Assembly: GCA_036877525.1 (NCBI GenBank)
Contig: JAZGTH010000002.1
Span: 2,278,001-2,342,000 of the forward strand
Direction of reading: 5' to 3'
Length of the DNA stretch: 64,000 nt
Origin: Chromobotia macracanthus
Taxonomy: Eukaryota; Chordata; Actinopteri; Cypriniformes; Botiidae
The position numbers and the translations under genes are program-made. How positions within the stretch are numbered: the first letter of the stretch is position 1; each line of letters begins with the position of its first letter. The notes under the pieces were generated by a model, which saw only the letters and a list, made by a program, of their open reading frames with translations, did no database searches and was not told the DNA's origin. This document shows positions 14,001 through 28,300 of the stretch, one piece after another.

Positions 14001-17000
14001 TACTGTCTTTAAAAACGGCAATTGCCCAATAATATCAAGGTACACACAGTGCTGTAACCTATAATACATCTATAATACATCTATAATACAAGACATACAA
14101 AATCTCATCACAAGTGAGCATTAAAAACCATGTGGAGAATCATTTAAAGTTGGCAGTACATCATGATGTTTAGTATGATGCTTTCACGTCTGCCAATATT
14201 ATTTTGCCTAATATAATATTGTAAGGGTATTAATCTAAACATTTGTTGTTTGTATAAATCTAAGCATTTGTTCAGCTGACCCTGAAGAACCCAGTGAAAA
14301 AATAAATTACAAAGAAACACAATTGCTTGATTTTTGCTTCCCTTCCACAGTAAATGTGACTTAAATACAGATGGTTTCATTTTAAAATGTTGCATTTATA
14401 TAACATTAGTAATATACTTTAGCTTGTTGTTTAGGGATGATTGTTTTCATAAAACATGTTAAAATGATATTAAAATATTACACAAATAAAATGTAATAAT
14501 TGCTTATTCATTTATAATAGCCAGTACATTTACACTTTAAAACTAATACTGTGTGATAAAAAATAACTGAAGCTCTGCAACAAACATGCATGTAACTAAA
14601 TTTAACCATTTTGCAAGTGGGATCTTGACTTTAACCAAACTAAGACATTAACATGAGCATTAAAAATACATCCAATAACATAAACATGCATTATCTGCAC
14701 CACAACTGTGCATGTTAAAACGTCCAGTACATCATGGATTTAATCCGGTACGTCTTTGCACTACAGACTACAGCCAAGTTATTTTGTTTAAAGCTGCAAT
14801 CCTTGTTTAAATCCACAACCTGCAGTTGTGAACCTGTTTAAAAAAATCTCATACAAGATTTTGTGCATTACCCCAGGAGCTTTAACTGCTTTGTAGTGTT
14901 GCACAATATATCGATACTGGACAAGGTACTTTAAAAATAACAGCATTTTAATAAGAGTAGTATTTGTTTTCATCACAATGTCAGTGTGTTTGTGCGCTTC
15001 CTGTATGGGATTTATTTTTGCGCTAACGCAGTTTTCATTTACATTTTCACAGTTTTCATTTTTAGTCTTTTCAGGAGCATCACAGAGCATCATTGTCATC
15101 ATCCTCCTCAGCTGTACTCCTGTCACCATTAGGTAAGTTAATGTAATTCAGATAATCAGTAATCAATAGAACTGAGTTTTATTTCTGTACAGTAACAGTG
15201 CTGACTTTACTAACTCATTAATTACATCTTTTATTGTATGGAGAACCATAAAGATTCCAGGAACAACATGTGACATCCAATACACAAGAAGACGAGTTGG
15301 AATTAATAACTGCCGCATACTGTACAGCAATAAAACTTTTATCATTTTTATTGATTATCTCAGTTACATTAATTTATCTGAGCGTGATTTGAGTGTCCAA
15401 CTGCCAAGGATCACGATGATGATGCTTTGTGGCACTCCTGTGATTTGCAGAGTTTTTAACCTCCATGCCCATGTATTGAAAAAAATGCCTGTTTCTTCAA
15501 TATGCAATGGTACAATGATTCCAAAGTACAATTGGTGAGGTCCTTTTTAAGAGTTTAGTGTAAGATGGCTTTAACATAAGCTGATTATCTTTGTTTTTAA
15601 GCTCATTGTGAATGATGTTGTCCCTATTCTTCACTTTCAGTTCAAATTACTTACAAATACTGCTTACAAAACAAATTTATGAGGTGACACTTAGAGTTGG
15701 AGGTTTTTAGAAAGAAAGTTTGAATTTTTTGATTTGCAAAAACCTTGCCATTGTATGAACACATTTAAAAATTTTTATGTATACATAAAATGGTTTGAAG
15801 AGAAGCAAAAAGAAGCGACGACTTTAAAGACAAACATGTAATATCATTTTTTTAAGATTGATAAAATATGACCGATTATGACCATAATTACAGTAATAAA
15901 TGCATGCTCTTTTTTGTCAAGGCTGTCTTGACAGCGTTGTTCAAAAATCACATTAAGCAACATCCAAACAAAAAAATATGAGCAGATTTGTGGCTATGTA
16001 GTATACTTTGGCTTGTTATTTATTTGGCCTGGGTGAGAGCATGAACCAAGTGCGTGACAACTGGCAACCTAACATAACTGCTAACATAACTGAGTAATTT
16101 ACAGTTACTATAAAGGACAGACACTGCAGTTTTACAAATAACTTTTTTCTTTTTAGTTGGATTTTCCAGATCGTTCTCTACTTAAGTCTAGTTCTGGGTC
16201 AGAGAGCTGTCTATCAAAATCTCACTACTAATAAGAGTAAAGGACAGTTAAGCCCCACTTACACACAAGGTTTGTGCCTTTTTAAAGGACACACAATCAC
16301 TTGCTCGCAGGTTCATCTTCATAATCCCTTGCAGGTGGAATGATCTTCCAAAATCTGTTCAGTCTGCATCTTTCACTGTATTCAAGAAACAGCTAAAATC
16401 CTGCCTCTTCCACTAATACCTGACACAAGTATGAATTTAAAAAAAATCTAACCTTTAACCCTTTCTCCTCTTTCCCAACAGGTATCATCTCTATCATGTA
16501 TTGAAATGTTGTAATCTTGGTAACTGTAACTGTGTATAGCTGATGCTATTGCCACTTTATGATTATTCGCTTTATTGTTTCCTCACCTTGTAAGTCCCTT
16601 TTGGATAAAAGCGTCTGCTAAATGCCTGAATGTAAATGCAGAAACCAGTTTAAAAAATGTTTATCAGTTTTAAAAGTGTTTGTTTCACATTGTTTATTTT
16701 TGTTTGTCTCTTCAAAGTTTGCGTTCATTTTTATTGGCACAAAATAAATCACATACCCCTGCAGTCACACTGAGTGCATTTTCTTTTCTCTCATACACAC
16801 TGCAGCTTTAACAGTGGTAAAATGAGTCATGGCGGCAAATATAAGCACTTGTGCGTCTGTTCACAGCTTGTAAACAGCAAATGCGGCACTGTTTTGCTTG
16901 ATAAGCACACAGACAAAGCCCGCCTATAAAATATGTTTAAAATTAATGTAGATCAAGAGAGCCAACGCGGCCAACTTAGCAACTTGGATCTCTTTAAAGA

Positions 17001-20000
17001 CTTTAATTAAAACGCGACAGGTAGTGAATGTGACTCATGACATAAACCTACATAATACTCATGCCTTTATAAGTCAAACGTAGGGCAGATGTGGCCTAAC
17101 GGTTTGAGGGTCGGACTTAACTCAGAGGTCGCAGGTTTGATTCCCAGTGCTGACAGGAAATGGCTGAGATGCCCTTGAGCAAGGTACTTTTCTCCCAGGT
17201 GTGTGTGTGTTTACTCCTTACCAGTATGGGTTAAATGCAAAGGTCACCTTTCAAGTATAGGTTAGCATACCTTCAACTGTATTTTTAAATCTTAGTTAAT
17301 GTTAAAATCTACATCTACTAATCAAAAGTTGTGTTTCTTAACGTTTGACAATGCACAAAGAAATAACGGAAACAGACAATAAATAGTTGTATTGGCATAA
17401 ACTAGCATTAACAACAGTTAATAAATACTGTAAAATATATTGCTCATTGTTCATGTTCACTAATGCATTCATGGTAATAAATTGAAACTTTTAAGTTTGA
17501 ACGGTTCATGTTCCTGTTCCACCTTAGCAGGCAGAAAATACTGAGATCGGAAGACTGTTTACCACATGCCTGTAAGGTGGCTTGTAATTGTTTTTCTTCA
17601 AATAAGAAGGAACATGCTGGTCAGTTGAGAGTTTTAAGGGTTTTTTTACTAATAAAACAGAATTTTATTTTTCATGTGTTCAGTCACCTATTAATAAATT
17701 ACTTTCTTTTGTTTTACTTAGTTAGCCAGGGTATAGTATTGGTATATATAATTTATCTGCATATTGTACCAAAGTTAAAATTTTGGTATTGTGACAACAC
17801 TAGTCTTTAATAATAGATTTTTATTTTCTGTATGTATTTCCTTATGATTTCCTTATGTTTGTGTGTCCATGTTTAATCTTGTGTGTTTGTGTATCTGCAG
17901 GTTTTTCAGTACTTCAGTTGTATTCCAGAGGATAAGATTCCATATTTAAACAGTCTTGGAGAACGATATCGCATGAAACAACTCTTACACCAGCTTCCGG
18001 CCCACGACAGTGAGGTAAAGCTCTTTATACACTTGCAACAGTCTCTAGAACCTCTTGGTAATAATTCAAAACTTTCAGTCCTGTATGTCCTGTAGGTAAA
18101 CTTATACAATGATTACAAAATGTCTCTACTTTTTAAACACATTTTTAACAAAATTTTTATTAAGATAGTTCACCCCAAAATGAAAGTCGTTTCCTAGTTC
18201 CTAGTTCCAGTCATTTACTTAGCCCTATCCAAATTTGTATGAGTTTCGTTTGTTGAACACAAATATATACTGAAGAGTGTAGGTAACCAAACAGTTGCTG
18301 GTAGCCTTTGGCTTCCATATATTTTTTCTTAATACCATGGAAGTCACAGCTTCACAGAGCTTATTGCTTTAATTAATGACTTTCAAATGATCATTTTGGA
18401 TGTCCTCTCTTTTCAGGGCTGCAAAGCTCTTAAGGTGTGGTCACACAACATGCTGAAATCATATCTGGTTCCAATTACACATGCGAATGCAACAGACCGG
18501 AAACACAAGATACATACGTCATGGTGTGACCTTTCCAGATAGATAATAGCGGTATCGTACAATTCTATTTTATACAAGACAGCTTATAATATGAAAAACA
18601 GTAACAGTGCATGTACGTCGGAATCCATGATGTGTAAATAAAAACCCACCGCTTTGACGTGTGGTGTATCCAGTTGCTCTCCATATTCATGGGGTCTCCG
18701 CAGAATTTTCACATGCTGAAATTGTTGTGTGACCGCACCTTTATACTGTGTTCTAATCAAAGGCGACGCAACAAGATTCCAGCTACAAGCAATTTGTCTG
18801 TCCATACCAGAAGCAACGCTGCAACACGATAAAATCAATCACAAATCGACACGTGGGCTCTCTTCTTAAAGCGCACTGTTGTCTCCCATTTGCAATGAAG
18901 AGGGTAAATGCATAATCTTATTATAAATAAAATAATTTTAACATTATTCAGACACATATTCAGTCTCTGATTCAGTCTTTGTCATGGAAAATTATAAATT
19001 ATTGCTCTCGTTATGGCTTTTAAAGTCTTGACCAATTATATACCAGTTCAAAATAAACCCTTTTAAAATTATACAAATCAATCAGTACATGACCTATCAG
19101 CTGCAATGTCACTGAAATTTCTAAAATAAAATCTGCTGTCGCTTGTCACGTATCACCGTCCCGGCTGTTTAGGACAAAACGTATGATTAACTGTTATTGT
19201 GTGTCACATCGTCTCATGTGGTTAGGACACGGTGTGGACAGGTAAAGATGAAAAAATAGGGTGATAAATTCTGAATGGAATGCAATAGAGCATACAATAT
19301 GCATACATAATGTTATGTCAGAGAAATGTTTTGAAACACTAATGTAATAAATGTCATGCCTTCTGTTCTCTTCTTTTTAAAGAATGTCAAAAGCTGCACT
19401 TGAACCATTCTTTCGGCCATTTCGAAATGTGAAAAATGGCAAAAATTTGTTTGCGCTTGTGCGCTGCTCCTAACTGAGACAATTAACAAGTAGACAATTT
19501 TAATATTATATATAGTTATATTAATATAATAAATAATATATATATAATATTATATATTACATAATACACAACATTGATAATGTAAAGGGGATGGTAAGTG
19601 GTTTAACAGAGGGGATGATTTTTGTCATTATTCTCAACAAGGAACTATGCTGTTTGCTCAAAGGAAGAAGCATTATTAAACATCATAGTATTTTTGTTGT
19701 AGTGCCATAATTTATGCAGGTTTCATTAAAAAAAAAGAGAATTTTGAGTAGTAATGGCATAAATACACATGATGTCTGTAACATTATTTTGTTGGTTTGT
19801 GTTGGTCTTGCTTAACTTGTAACTGTATTGTGTGTGTGTGTATGCGCAGCCTCAGTACTGTAATTCTCTGGATGAAGAAGAGAAGAAAGAACTGAGGTTG
19901 TTCAGCCAGCAGAGGAAGAGAGAGAATCTTGGTCGCGGTATTGTACGTCTTTTCCCGGTCACCATGACTGGAGCCATCTGCCAACAGGTAGAGAAAGAGA

Positions 20001-23000
20001 GAAACAGATGCGACACAGCCTTTTGGATGAGATTTACATTGTAACATCACTTGACCATTGACTGCTGTCTTGCCCAGAAAGCAGACTTTCACAAGTATGG
20101 ATTGTGGACTGTACTTGGGCTGAAGAGGCACTTGTCTGGCATATGGGTATAGGTTTGATATGCTATGACAGGTTCAAAAGCCTGCCAGATCAGCACCAAG
20201 CCAGATATCATGTGTAACAGATTAAAGCACATATTTTCCGTACAACCACCTGCAATTTTTCGAAATGGGTGTTTTAACACCCATTTCACTTCAGCTAAAA
20301 TATAGCTGCCAAAAGGGTGCGGTTGTGCTGAGAAGAGGCAGTTTGTTCTTATGTTAAAGAAGAAATGTTTTTATGGCATTGAACATTGTCATTTTATTTT
20401 TTTTTCATATTTCTATGTATGAAGTTTTCATTTTTACTTTATAATAGCCCCCGAGGGAGGTGTCCCCCTGCTAAATAACAGTTAACAAGGCAAACCAAGG
20501 ATTAACATAAACTAAAACAACAAAAAATCAAGATTTTTCTTAGTCTTTGGTTATAAAAAATATACAGCCTTCTAGTTGTCAAGCTCTAGAATTGTTTAAC
20601 TAGGTAGAAACTGTGAAAGGCCGGCCTTAAGATATTTCTGTGTAATAATAGGGGGTCAAAAAGGTTGAGATTCAATGCATCCAACTGACTTTATAAAATG
20701 TGAATAATTACATTTATTGATTATATTAACAATTCTTCAGCCCTACTGTAGCTGTCTTATGGCTGCCAGGCAACATTACTACATTCAATTCAACTGTTGT
20801 AAAGTAACAGGTGTGTATGTTTTTCAAACGGCTTTGAATGTGGCTCATCTAATTGGATTTTAGAGCTAGAAATATCTTTTTTAAATATCACTTTTACAAA
20901 TACATTTAGATGTATTTGAAGTGCTTAACATGCTTGAAATGGCATGAAATTTGGCACACATGGTGGTCGTCCGTTAGGTTTGGGCAAAAGCTTAGACATG
21001 GGCATTGTGGCTAAAGTGATGGGGTTACTTTTGTCTGTGGTCACCAAACATACACGTATTGTTCACATCAAGTCAGACAACTTTCAAAATTATATTCATT
21101 AGAATCATCAGTGTTAAGATGCATAGAACTTTATCTGAAGAGCCATAAAATAGGTACAATGTCATTGAGTTTTATAATTAATTTGCAAATAGACATTCAT
21201 GTTCCAAGTACGTGAATACTTTATTTATGAAAACAGCAATCATTTCCTTTTTGTCTGCACTGACCTCTTAGAAAGAGTCTAACACTAAATTATAGTATTC
21301 TTCCAAACATGTCTGGTGTAATATGTTTTATATAGTATTGTTATGCTAGCTTTTTAAAATAACCAAAATTTTTAAGTACACTTTGAAAGACTAGTGAAGC
21401 TTACACTACCAGTCAAAAGTTTGGAAACACTTTTTCTTTGTTTATATTTTTTTTAAATTTATGAATAATAGTAAACTTCATCAAAACTATGAAATAACAC
21501 AAATGTAACTTTAGGAATTATCTTGTGACTAAAGAAAATTAAAAATAAGGTAAAATAGGATATATTCTAGCATATTCAATATAGCCACCCTTCGTCTAGA
21601 ATTTACAAAACTTTTCTTGACATTTTCCATCACCCAGTTTCTTGAGGAATCATCCTGAGAAGATTTTTAAAGAATTTCCCCCCTTTTAAAGGAGTTCCCC
21701 TATATCCTGCATTCTTATTGGCTGCTTTTTTCATTGTTTGGTTCAAATCATCTATTTGTTTCTGAAATTGTAGTTTTCTAATAACAAAAAGTAAAATGAA
21801 ATTAATTGAAATAAATGGGTTCAAGCCCCAAAGCTTTTTCCATAAAATATTTACACCATTTTACGTTTTTTAAAAACCTATTAAAAGTGTAGATACACCC
21901 AACTGTTTTTATATAGCGTGTCAATTTTATTTCATCACAGGCATGACCTGAGGGAGCATGCACAGAGATTTCCAGAGATATGAAAATATGGCTATTTTTG
22001 CTCATAACTTTTGAAAACTTTTACCTAAAATCATGATATTCAGTGTTCTTTGGTTGGCCACTTTGATTACGATACCAAATTTGTCATAGTCGACTGTACT
22101 TTAAGTTCCTTTGAAATTTTTTTAACTCTACAAACTTATCCTAGGTTTTTTGCCAGAAAAACAGAAAAAACACACAAAAACACAGATTTTGATTCACATT
22201 CATGACGGGATGCCAGAATGTTCAAAGTGGGCAGGGCTACTTTTTGGTTACATGGCTATAACTTGGGAAGGGAATGAGATATGGTCACCCACCTTGATTG
22301 GCCACTTGCTGACGTGGAAAAAAACAAAAACAACTGTAACTTTTCCAAAGTTTGATTGCCTTGAAAAATGGACATGCAGTGTCTTTGTCCAAGGTGTCAA
22401 GATTGTTTATGAGGACATCTCAGTATCTTGAAAAACATGGCTGCCATCAGTTGCTGGCTTTATCTTATCTGCACTTAAGAATTAGGCTAATCCTAATTCA
22501 TTGTTCTCTTTGAAGCATATCTGTTGTAATTGGATTGTGTATGAAAGACAGGACATTCTGAGGTAGCATGCAAAGTTTAATGTATATGTTTAATAAATGG
22601 GGAGATAACAGCTGTTTTTAATGGCAAAAGGTCCACCACATTCCAGATGGAGGCTATAGTTCTGTATTTTGTCTTGTAAAAGGAGTCACAGGATAAGAAT
22701 TCATTCTAAGTCCTAGCAAGCCATCAGTGTTCAGATGCTTAGAACTTCATTTGAGGAATAATAAAACGTCCACACGTCGGCTGTATTATGCTTTTGTGTT
22801 TCGTGAAGTTTTGTGAAGGCAAACACAATCATGTATTGTTAAGAAACTTGGTATGGTTCATCATCATCATCGTAGTCTGAGGTGACATGCAAAGTTTGGT
22901 CTCGGCGCCACCTAGTGGTCAAAAGAAATAAATTATATGTAAATGATTATAACACTGACTGACATAAAATATTGTCATGCAAAACTTTTTCAAACCTCTC

Positions 23001-25270
23001 CCATAGCCTTTGTCTGATTTGCATGAAACTTGGAATGTAGCATGTATGGACACTCCTGACAAAAATAATTCATGTTGATTGTTATAAGCATTGTCTTATA
23101 CCTTGTCAGTGAATTTGATGGCAAGCACATAAAATGGAAATAATTTTCCATTTTACACCCTCATAAAAATTTACGAAATCGTTACGAAACTCAGTATGGC
23201 CATGTTCTGAGAGGACCTATAAAGTTTTAGGTTAGTACTCCCTAGTGGTCTAGACATATAACGAAATTTCTGAAAATGCCTTTTATTGCTTTTTACATTT
23301 TAAAATCCAACATTGTCATGTAACTTACATCATTAGATTTTTTGGCTTATGCCGAGTCCTATGATACCAAATTTGCCATGTTTTACCATACTTCCTGTCT
23401 GCCATATTGAAATTTATTTAAACCCTCCTTTTTCAAACTCCTACAAAACTCCTGTGTCCGATCTAAATGAAATTTGTTATATAGCATGTAGAGACACTTG
23501 TAACAAAAAGTTATTAAAAGCTTTTTGATTGTTTAAAAGTTTGCTGCTTGGAGCTATATTGCAAGCTTTTTTGTTTAAATGGTCATTAATCACCGACCAT
23601 CATCTCTTCCCCATTTCTGTATCTCTTTCTTTCTCTCTCTCTCTGTTTTTAGTGTGGTAGGCAGATCTGTGGGGGTGACATAGCTGTGTTTGCATCACGG
23701 GCAGGTCACGGCACCTGCTGGCACCCTCAGTGCTTCCAGTGTGCTTCCTGTACTGAGCTGCTGGTAGATCTCATTTACTTCTATCAGGACGGGCACATCT
23801 ACTGTGGCCGCCACCATGCAGAGCGCATCAAACCTCGTTGCCAGGCCTGCGATGAGGTGCACGCTGATCTCGATTTATTCAGTCAGTTAAAGTCAGTTAT
23901 AAAAATAGTTAAAAGCCCAGTACTGAAATAAAGGGAAGTTTAAAAAAGTATAGTGAAATAATTATAATAGTTTGAATAATAATTAATAATTTCCATTGTT
24001 ATATTTTTGTATTACATGTGTAGTTGTGTAGTTAATTGTAAATAATTAATATATAAAATATAGAATTATTAACTATACATCAAAAACACATTGGTGATTC
24101 ATTCTGGAAAATACGCAGATAAATATGTCAAAGCATTTAATATAAATTAAATGAGTTTAAAAACGGTTCCCAACCAGCTTTCCATTAGAACATCATTTAT
24201 GGTTTGATTTTCACATTTTGTTTTCTTCATTTCACACAGTTGATCCCCCACACAACATACAGCAGTATAATACACTTTACAGCTCAATGTGTCTGAGCAA
24301 CAGAAGCAGACAGTCCACTGTGCTGTACTTATTGATGCTCTTCTGATGCTCAGATCATCTTTGCGGATGAGTGCACAGAGGCTGAGGGCAGACACTGGCA
24401 CATGAAGCATTTCTGTTGTTTTGAGTGTGAAGCAGCGCTGGGTGGTCAGAGGTACATCATGAGAGAGAGTCGTCCCTACTGCTGCTGCTGCTATGAGTCA
24501 CTCTATGCTGAGTACTGTGACACCTGTGGAGAACACATTGGTGAGTACAGTTCAAAAACTGCTTTATCCAAACAGTTACAATTACAGAGTTAAAACTATC
24601 AAAAGCATCTGCGGCAGACAGATGGGTCAAATGGTTTAAAGCTGAAATGTGAAACTCTTAATTTTGTTAAACCATTTAAGATGCATTCTTCATTCTTTTC
24701 CTTTAGTATACACTCAGTACTCCATAATGACAAAGTAAAAAAAAAAAATTTAAATCTCTAAATTTATTAAAAAGAAAAAATGGAAAAAACAGACATCACG
24801 TTTATTAATATTTATTCTTTTAATAAATATTAAATATTTATTCTTTATTTATTTAATTTGTTGACCATTACATTAAAGCTTGTCATTTTGCCACAGTGCT
24901 ATTACAGTCATACTTAAACACATTTTGCTTAAGGGTAATATTTTTGCATCTGTGCTAGTGGCGTATTTATTTTTGTTTGTTTAAAGTTCTGCTCACTGGC
25001 AAGTTTAGGGTCTGTTGTAAGTGCATTACTATCAACACATTTTTTTCTTTTTCTTAATACTTTCTGTGGTAATTGATAGCATGCAACTCACAAGTATTTT
25101 CATGCAACATGCATGTCAATTAAATGTACTTAATTAATCTGTACTAGGTCTAGAATATTAAAAAAGTAATTACAGAAGAATGGTGTCTGTATGAATAAAG
25201 GGTTTGACTAGACTGCTTTGAATTTCTCAGAATTTTTCACAGAAGTGTTTGAATCTCTCTCTCTCTCTCT

Positions 25271-25313
<43 letters not shown>

Positions 25314-28300
25314 GTGTGTTTGTATGTAGGTATTGAACAGGGGCAGATGACTTATGACGGGCAGCACTGGCATGCCTCTGAAGTATGTTTCTGCTGTGCC
25401 AGCTGTCGACTCCCCCTGTTGGGCAAACCCTTCCTGCCTCGAGGGGGGCTAATTTTCTGCTCTCGCTCTTGCTCACTGGGGGAAGATCCAGATAACTCAG
25501 ACTCCTGTGATTCAGCCCTGCAGAGCAAATCGGCATCCAATAAACGTACTCAAAATAAGCAGCGTAGTTCTGCACAAGGGCCACAAGGGGGAAGCAGTTC
25601 CAGTGCCATCAGGTCTAAAGGCGGTACGTGGAAGAATGCACTAGTAGCTACTAGCACAACAACAGTGAATGGGTGTAGTCATTTGCCATTGGAGAGCAGA
25701 GGTACAGCTATTATGAAACATCATTTTTAAATTTTATCTTGTTTTGCTGTTTAACTATGTTTCTAACTGTTTTCTATTACTAAAGAATATGTATATATTT
25801 AAATAAAATTTGTATTCATTATGGTAGTATTTGTACTACAGTTAATTCATACCGATTCACAAAAAACATCTTTTTCCACAGTATTATTTTAATATACAGC
25901 TTTGGAAAAAATTACCACTGCAAAATGATCAGTTTTACTCTTTATAGATATGTGTTTAAATAAAATTAGTATGTTTGTTTTATTCTGTAAACTACTGACA
26001 ACATTTCTCTCATATTCTAAATAAACATATTGCCATTTAGAAAACTTATTTGCAAAACGAACTCTGGTCAAAACAAAAAATATACAGTGTTTTCAGACCT
26101 CAAATAAAACAAGAAAACAGATTCATATTAATTTCTAAACAACACAATACTAATGTTTTAACTTAGGAAGGGTTCAAAAATCAATATTTAGTGGAATAAC
26201 CCTGTTTTTTAATCACCGCTTTCATGCATCTTGGCATGCTCTCCACCAGTCTTTCACATTGCTGTTGGGTGACTTTATGCCACTCCTGACACAATAATTT
26301 AATCAGCTCGGCTTTGTTTAATTGCTTGTGACCATCCGTCTTCCTTTTGATCACATTCCAGAGCTTTGTCAATAGGGTTCAGGTCTGCAGATTGGGCTGG
26401 CCATGACAGGGTGTTGATCTGCACTTCTTGCAGAGAAGCACTTGATCTTGCACTGTTTTGCCATCCAGCTGGTCCTATTGCAAAAGGATAGTGATGACAA
26501 CAGCTGTATTTTTTATGCTTTTCCGAATTAAATAATATTTGGTTCAGGTGATCACTTAATTAGTACTTTATTAAGCAAAATGAGATGTGCCTGTGTTGGA
26601 ATTCAACAGACACTGGAAATGAATGGCTGCCATAAATGTAAAGATGCTGATTTAAAACAAATTTGGAGTGGTATCTTATTTTTTTCCAGAACTGTATATC
26701 CTTATAATAACCTATTGAAAACGTTTCCTTCAAGCAACATCTCTGTTATAAATTTGTTTGTGAATTCATGCACTCAAAATCTTTCCATGTGTCAAACTGT
26801 CCTTCATTTTGTAGGTGTTCACACCTCATTCCCTTCTGTTCCAAATGGTGAACCTCCACAATACAGACACACACAGAACACCCACATGCTCTCTCAGCTG
26901 TGTCCTGCAGCCAGTGACAAGGCAGAATTACAGTGTAATGACCACTTAAATAGGACAGACAGTCCAAGCAGTGGTCTGGAGTTTACAGTGGAGCTAAATG
27001 GCTATGCAGAATTTGGCCCTTTCCCACCAAGCTGCATGTCCAGAGGAACTTCTACAACAAAGGATTGTGAAAATGCTGTTGAAGACCATACAGGTATGAA
27101 TGAACCCCCATAACATGATGTATGCAATAAGTGAGACACAAGAGGACGTATGTACTGTGATTTTACAATGTTACTTTATGGCTGTGTACACACTGCACAC
27201 TGTGTACATCCTGTTCTGTACACACACAGTTTAGCATTTTATGGGAGTGACAACCGCATTCTACATCCATATTAACTACTTAAAAATGCAGGGTCTAAAG
27301 TGACAGCATTGCCAGATCTTGATAGAAATAAAACAACTTATTAGAAATAAGACCCACAATTTCCCACTTTATAGACTCCATAATGTGGCTAGCTTTTCAA
27401 AGCTGAAACAACAAACCCAAACTAGATAGTAGGGCTGCCCCTACTAAATATTAATATAAGACTAAATATCAGTCGAAGAGAAGAGGCTCTAGCTAACAAA
27501 TTTTAATTAGTCTATTAATCACAGAATGAAATGAAAGACTGCAAAGGTTACGTACATATTCTGCAGGCAAACATTCACTCCTAATTCATCAACAACCTCA
27601 AATGCCACTTATTTGAAATATGAGTAGGATCTGGTAAGCACCTGCACTGTATCCCTTCCACATCTATGGCACCAGCTTCTCAAAGGCTGTTGCACCGACA
27701 GGACACAAACGCATTTCTCCCTGTCACCGCAGGCATACTCATGTTCTAAAATGCTTAATGTGATCTAAAATGCTTAATCCATTAAGATCAAATGGCAAGA
27801 TTTATGATATATCTTATTAATACTATGTACTGAAAAGCAGAAGAGCCCAGAATATGAGCCCAGAAAAGCCTAGAATATAAATGCAAAGCACTAAATGTCA
27901 TGTCAACTCTTTCAGAATGTCTAGTGTTCCTTTCTTAAATCAGAAGATTGAGAAAACTGAGGCAACTGAAGTGCCCCTGAGCAAGTACCTAACCCCCAAC
28001 TGCTCCCCAGGGGCAGCTCCCCCTGCCCACTGCTCCGTGTGTGTGTGTGTCTTTCACTTTATTACTTTTGCCAGTATCGCACAGATTCTTCTTGTGCTTA
28101 ATTTATATTTCAAAAGCTCATTATTATGGTTTAGTATTTCTTTGTAATGTAGAACAATGTTAACAATGTTAGTTCATACCTAAAACTGGAACCATTATCT
28201 AATACCATCAATAAATAATTAAATTCATAAATGTGCTAGGCAGCTAAGGGCTTAAATGAACGACTACCAGTCTACTACGAAAATCTTTAGTGAGAGATTG

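Larger units (their letters stand above)
13140..17900 (+). other. prickle3 intron within the PET domain, first
   Basis: 4.8 kb. It contains an L2-like LINE 3' end (16.29-16.64 kb), a tRNA-derived SINE (17.08-17.28 kb) and short tandem units (ctataatacat, near 14.06 kb). The rest is AT-rich with no recognised content. Confidence 0.55.
19988..23652 (+). other. prickle3 intron before LIM1
   Basis: 3.7 kb, mostly old repeats. A Tc1-type end is at 21.41 kb, and a long unclassified repeat with internal repetition runs through about 20.93-23.54 kb. No exon was recognised. Confidence 0.55.
23857..25329 (+). other. prickle3 introns flanking the LIM2 exon
   Basis: 23857-24353 and 24541-25329 are AT-rich (A-runs near 24,740 and 24,770) and hold no recognised gene or element. 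The second ends with the CT microsatellite. Confidence 0.5.

Noticed and set aside
14788..15129. Minus-strand open frame of 113 codons in a prickle3 intron
   Set aside because: Composition and residues look random, with no homology recognised. The intron around it is repeat-like.
17083..17170. tRNA gene suggested by A- and B-box
   Set aside because: The head continues into the SINE body shared with copies at 28.3 and 30.4 kb and does not form a complete cloverleaf.
19784..20131. Minus-strand open frame of 115 codons
   Set aside because: It is antisense to the real prickle3 exon at 19850-19987.
25218..25329. N-terminal extension of the LIM3 exon frame with repeated LSLS
   Set aside because: It is translation of the CT microsatellite and intron upstream of the TGTATGTAG acceptor.
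25624..25730. Extension of the LIM3 exon frame beyond 25623
   Set aside because: A GTACGT donor and exact phase match to the exon at 26815 favour splicing, and the extra residues lack family similarity. An alternative truncated isoform is possible but unsupported.
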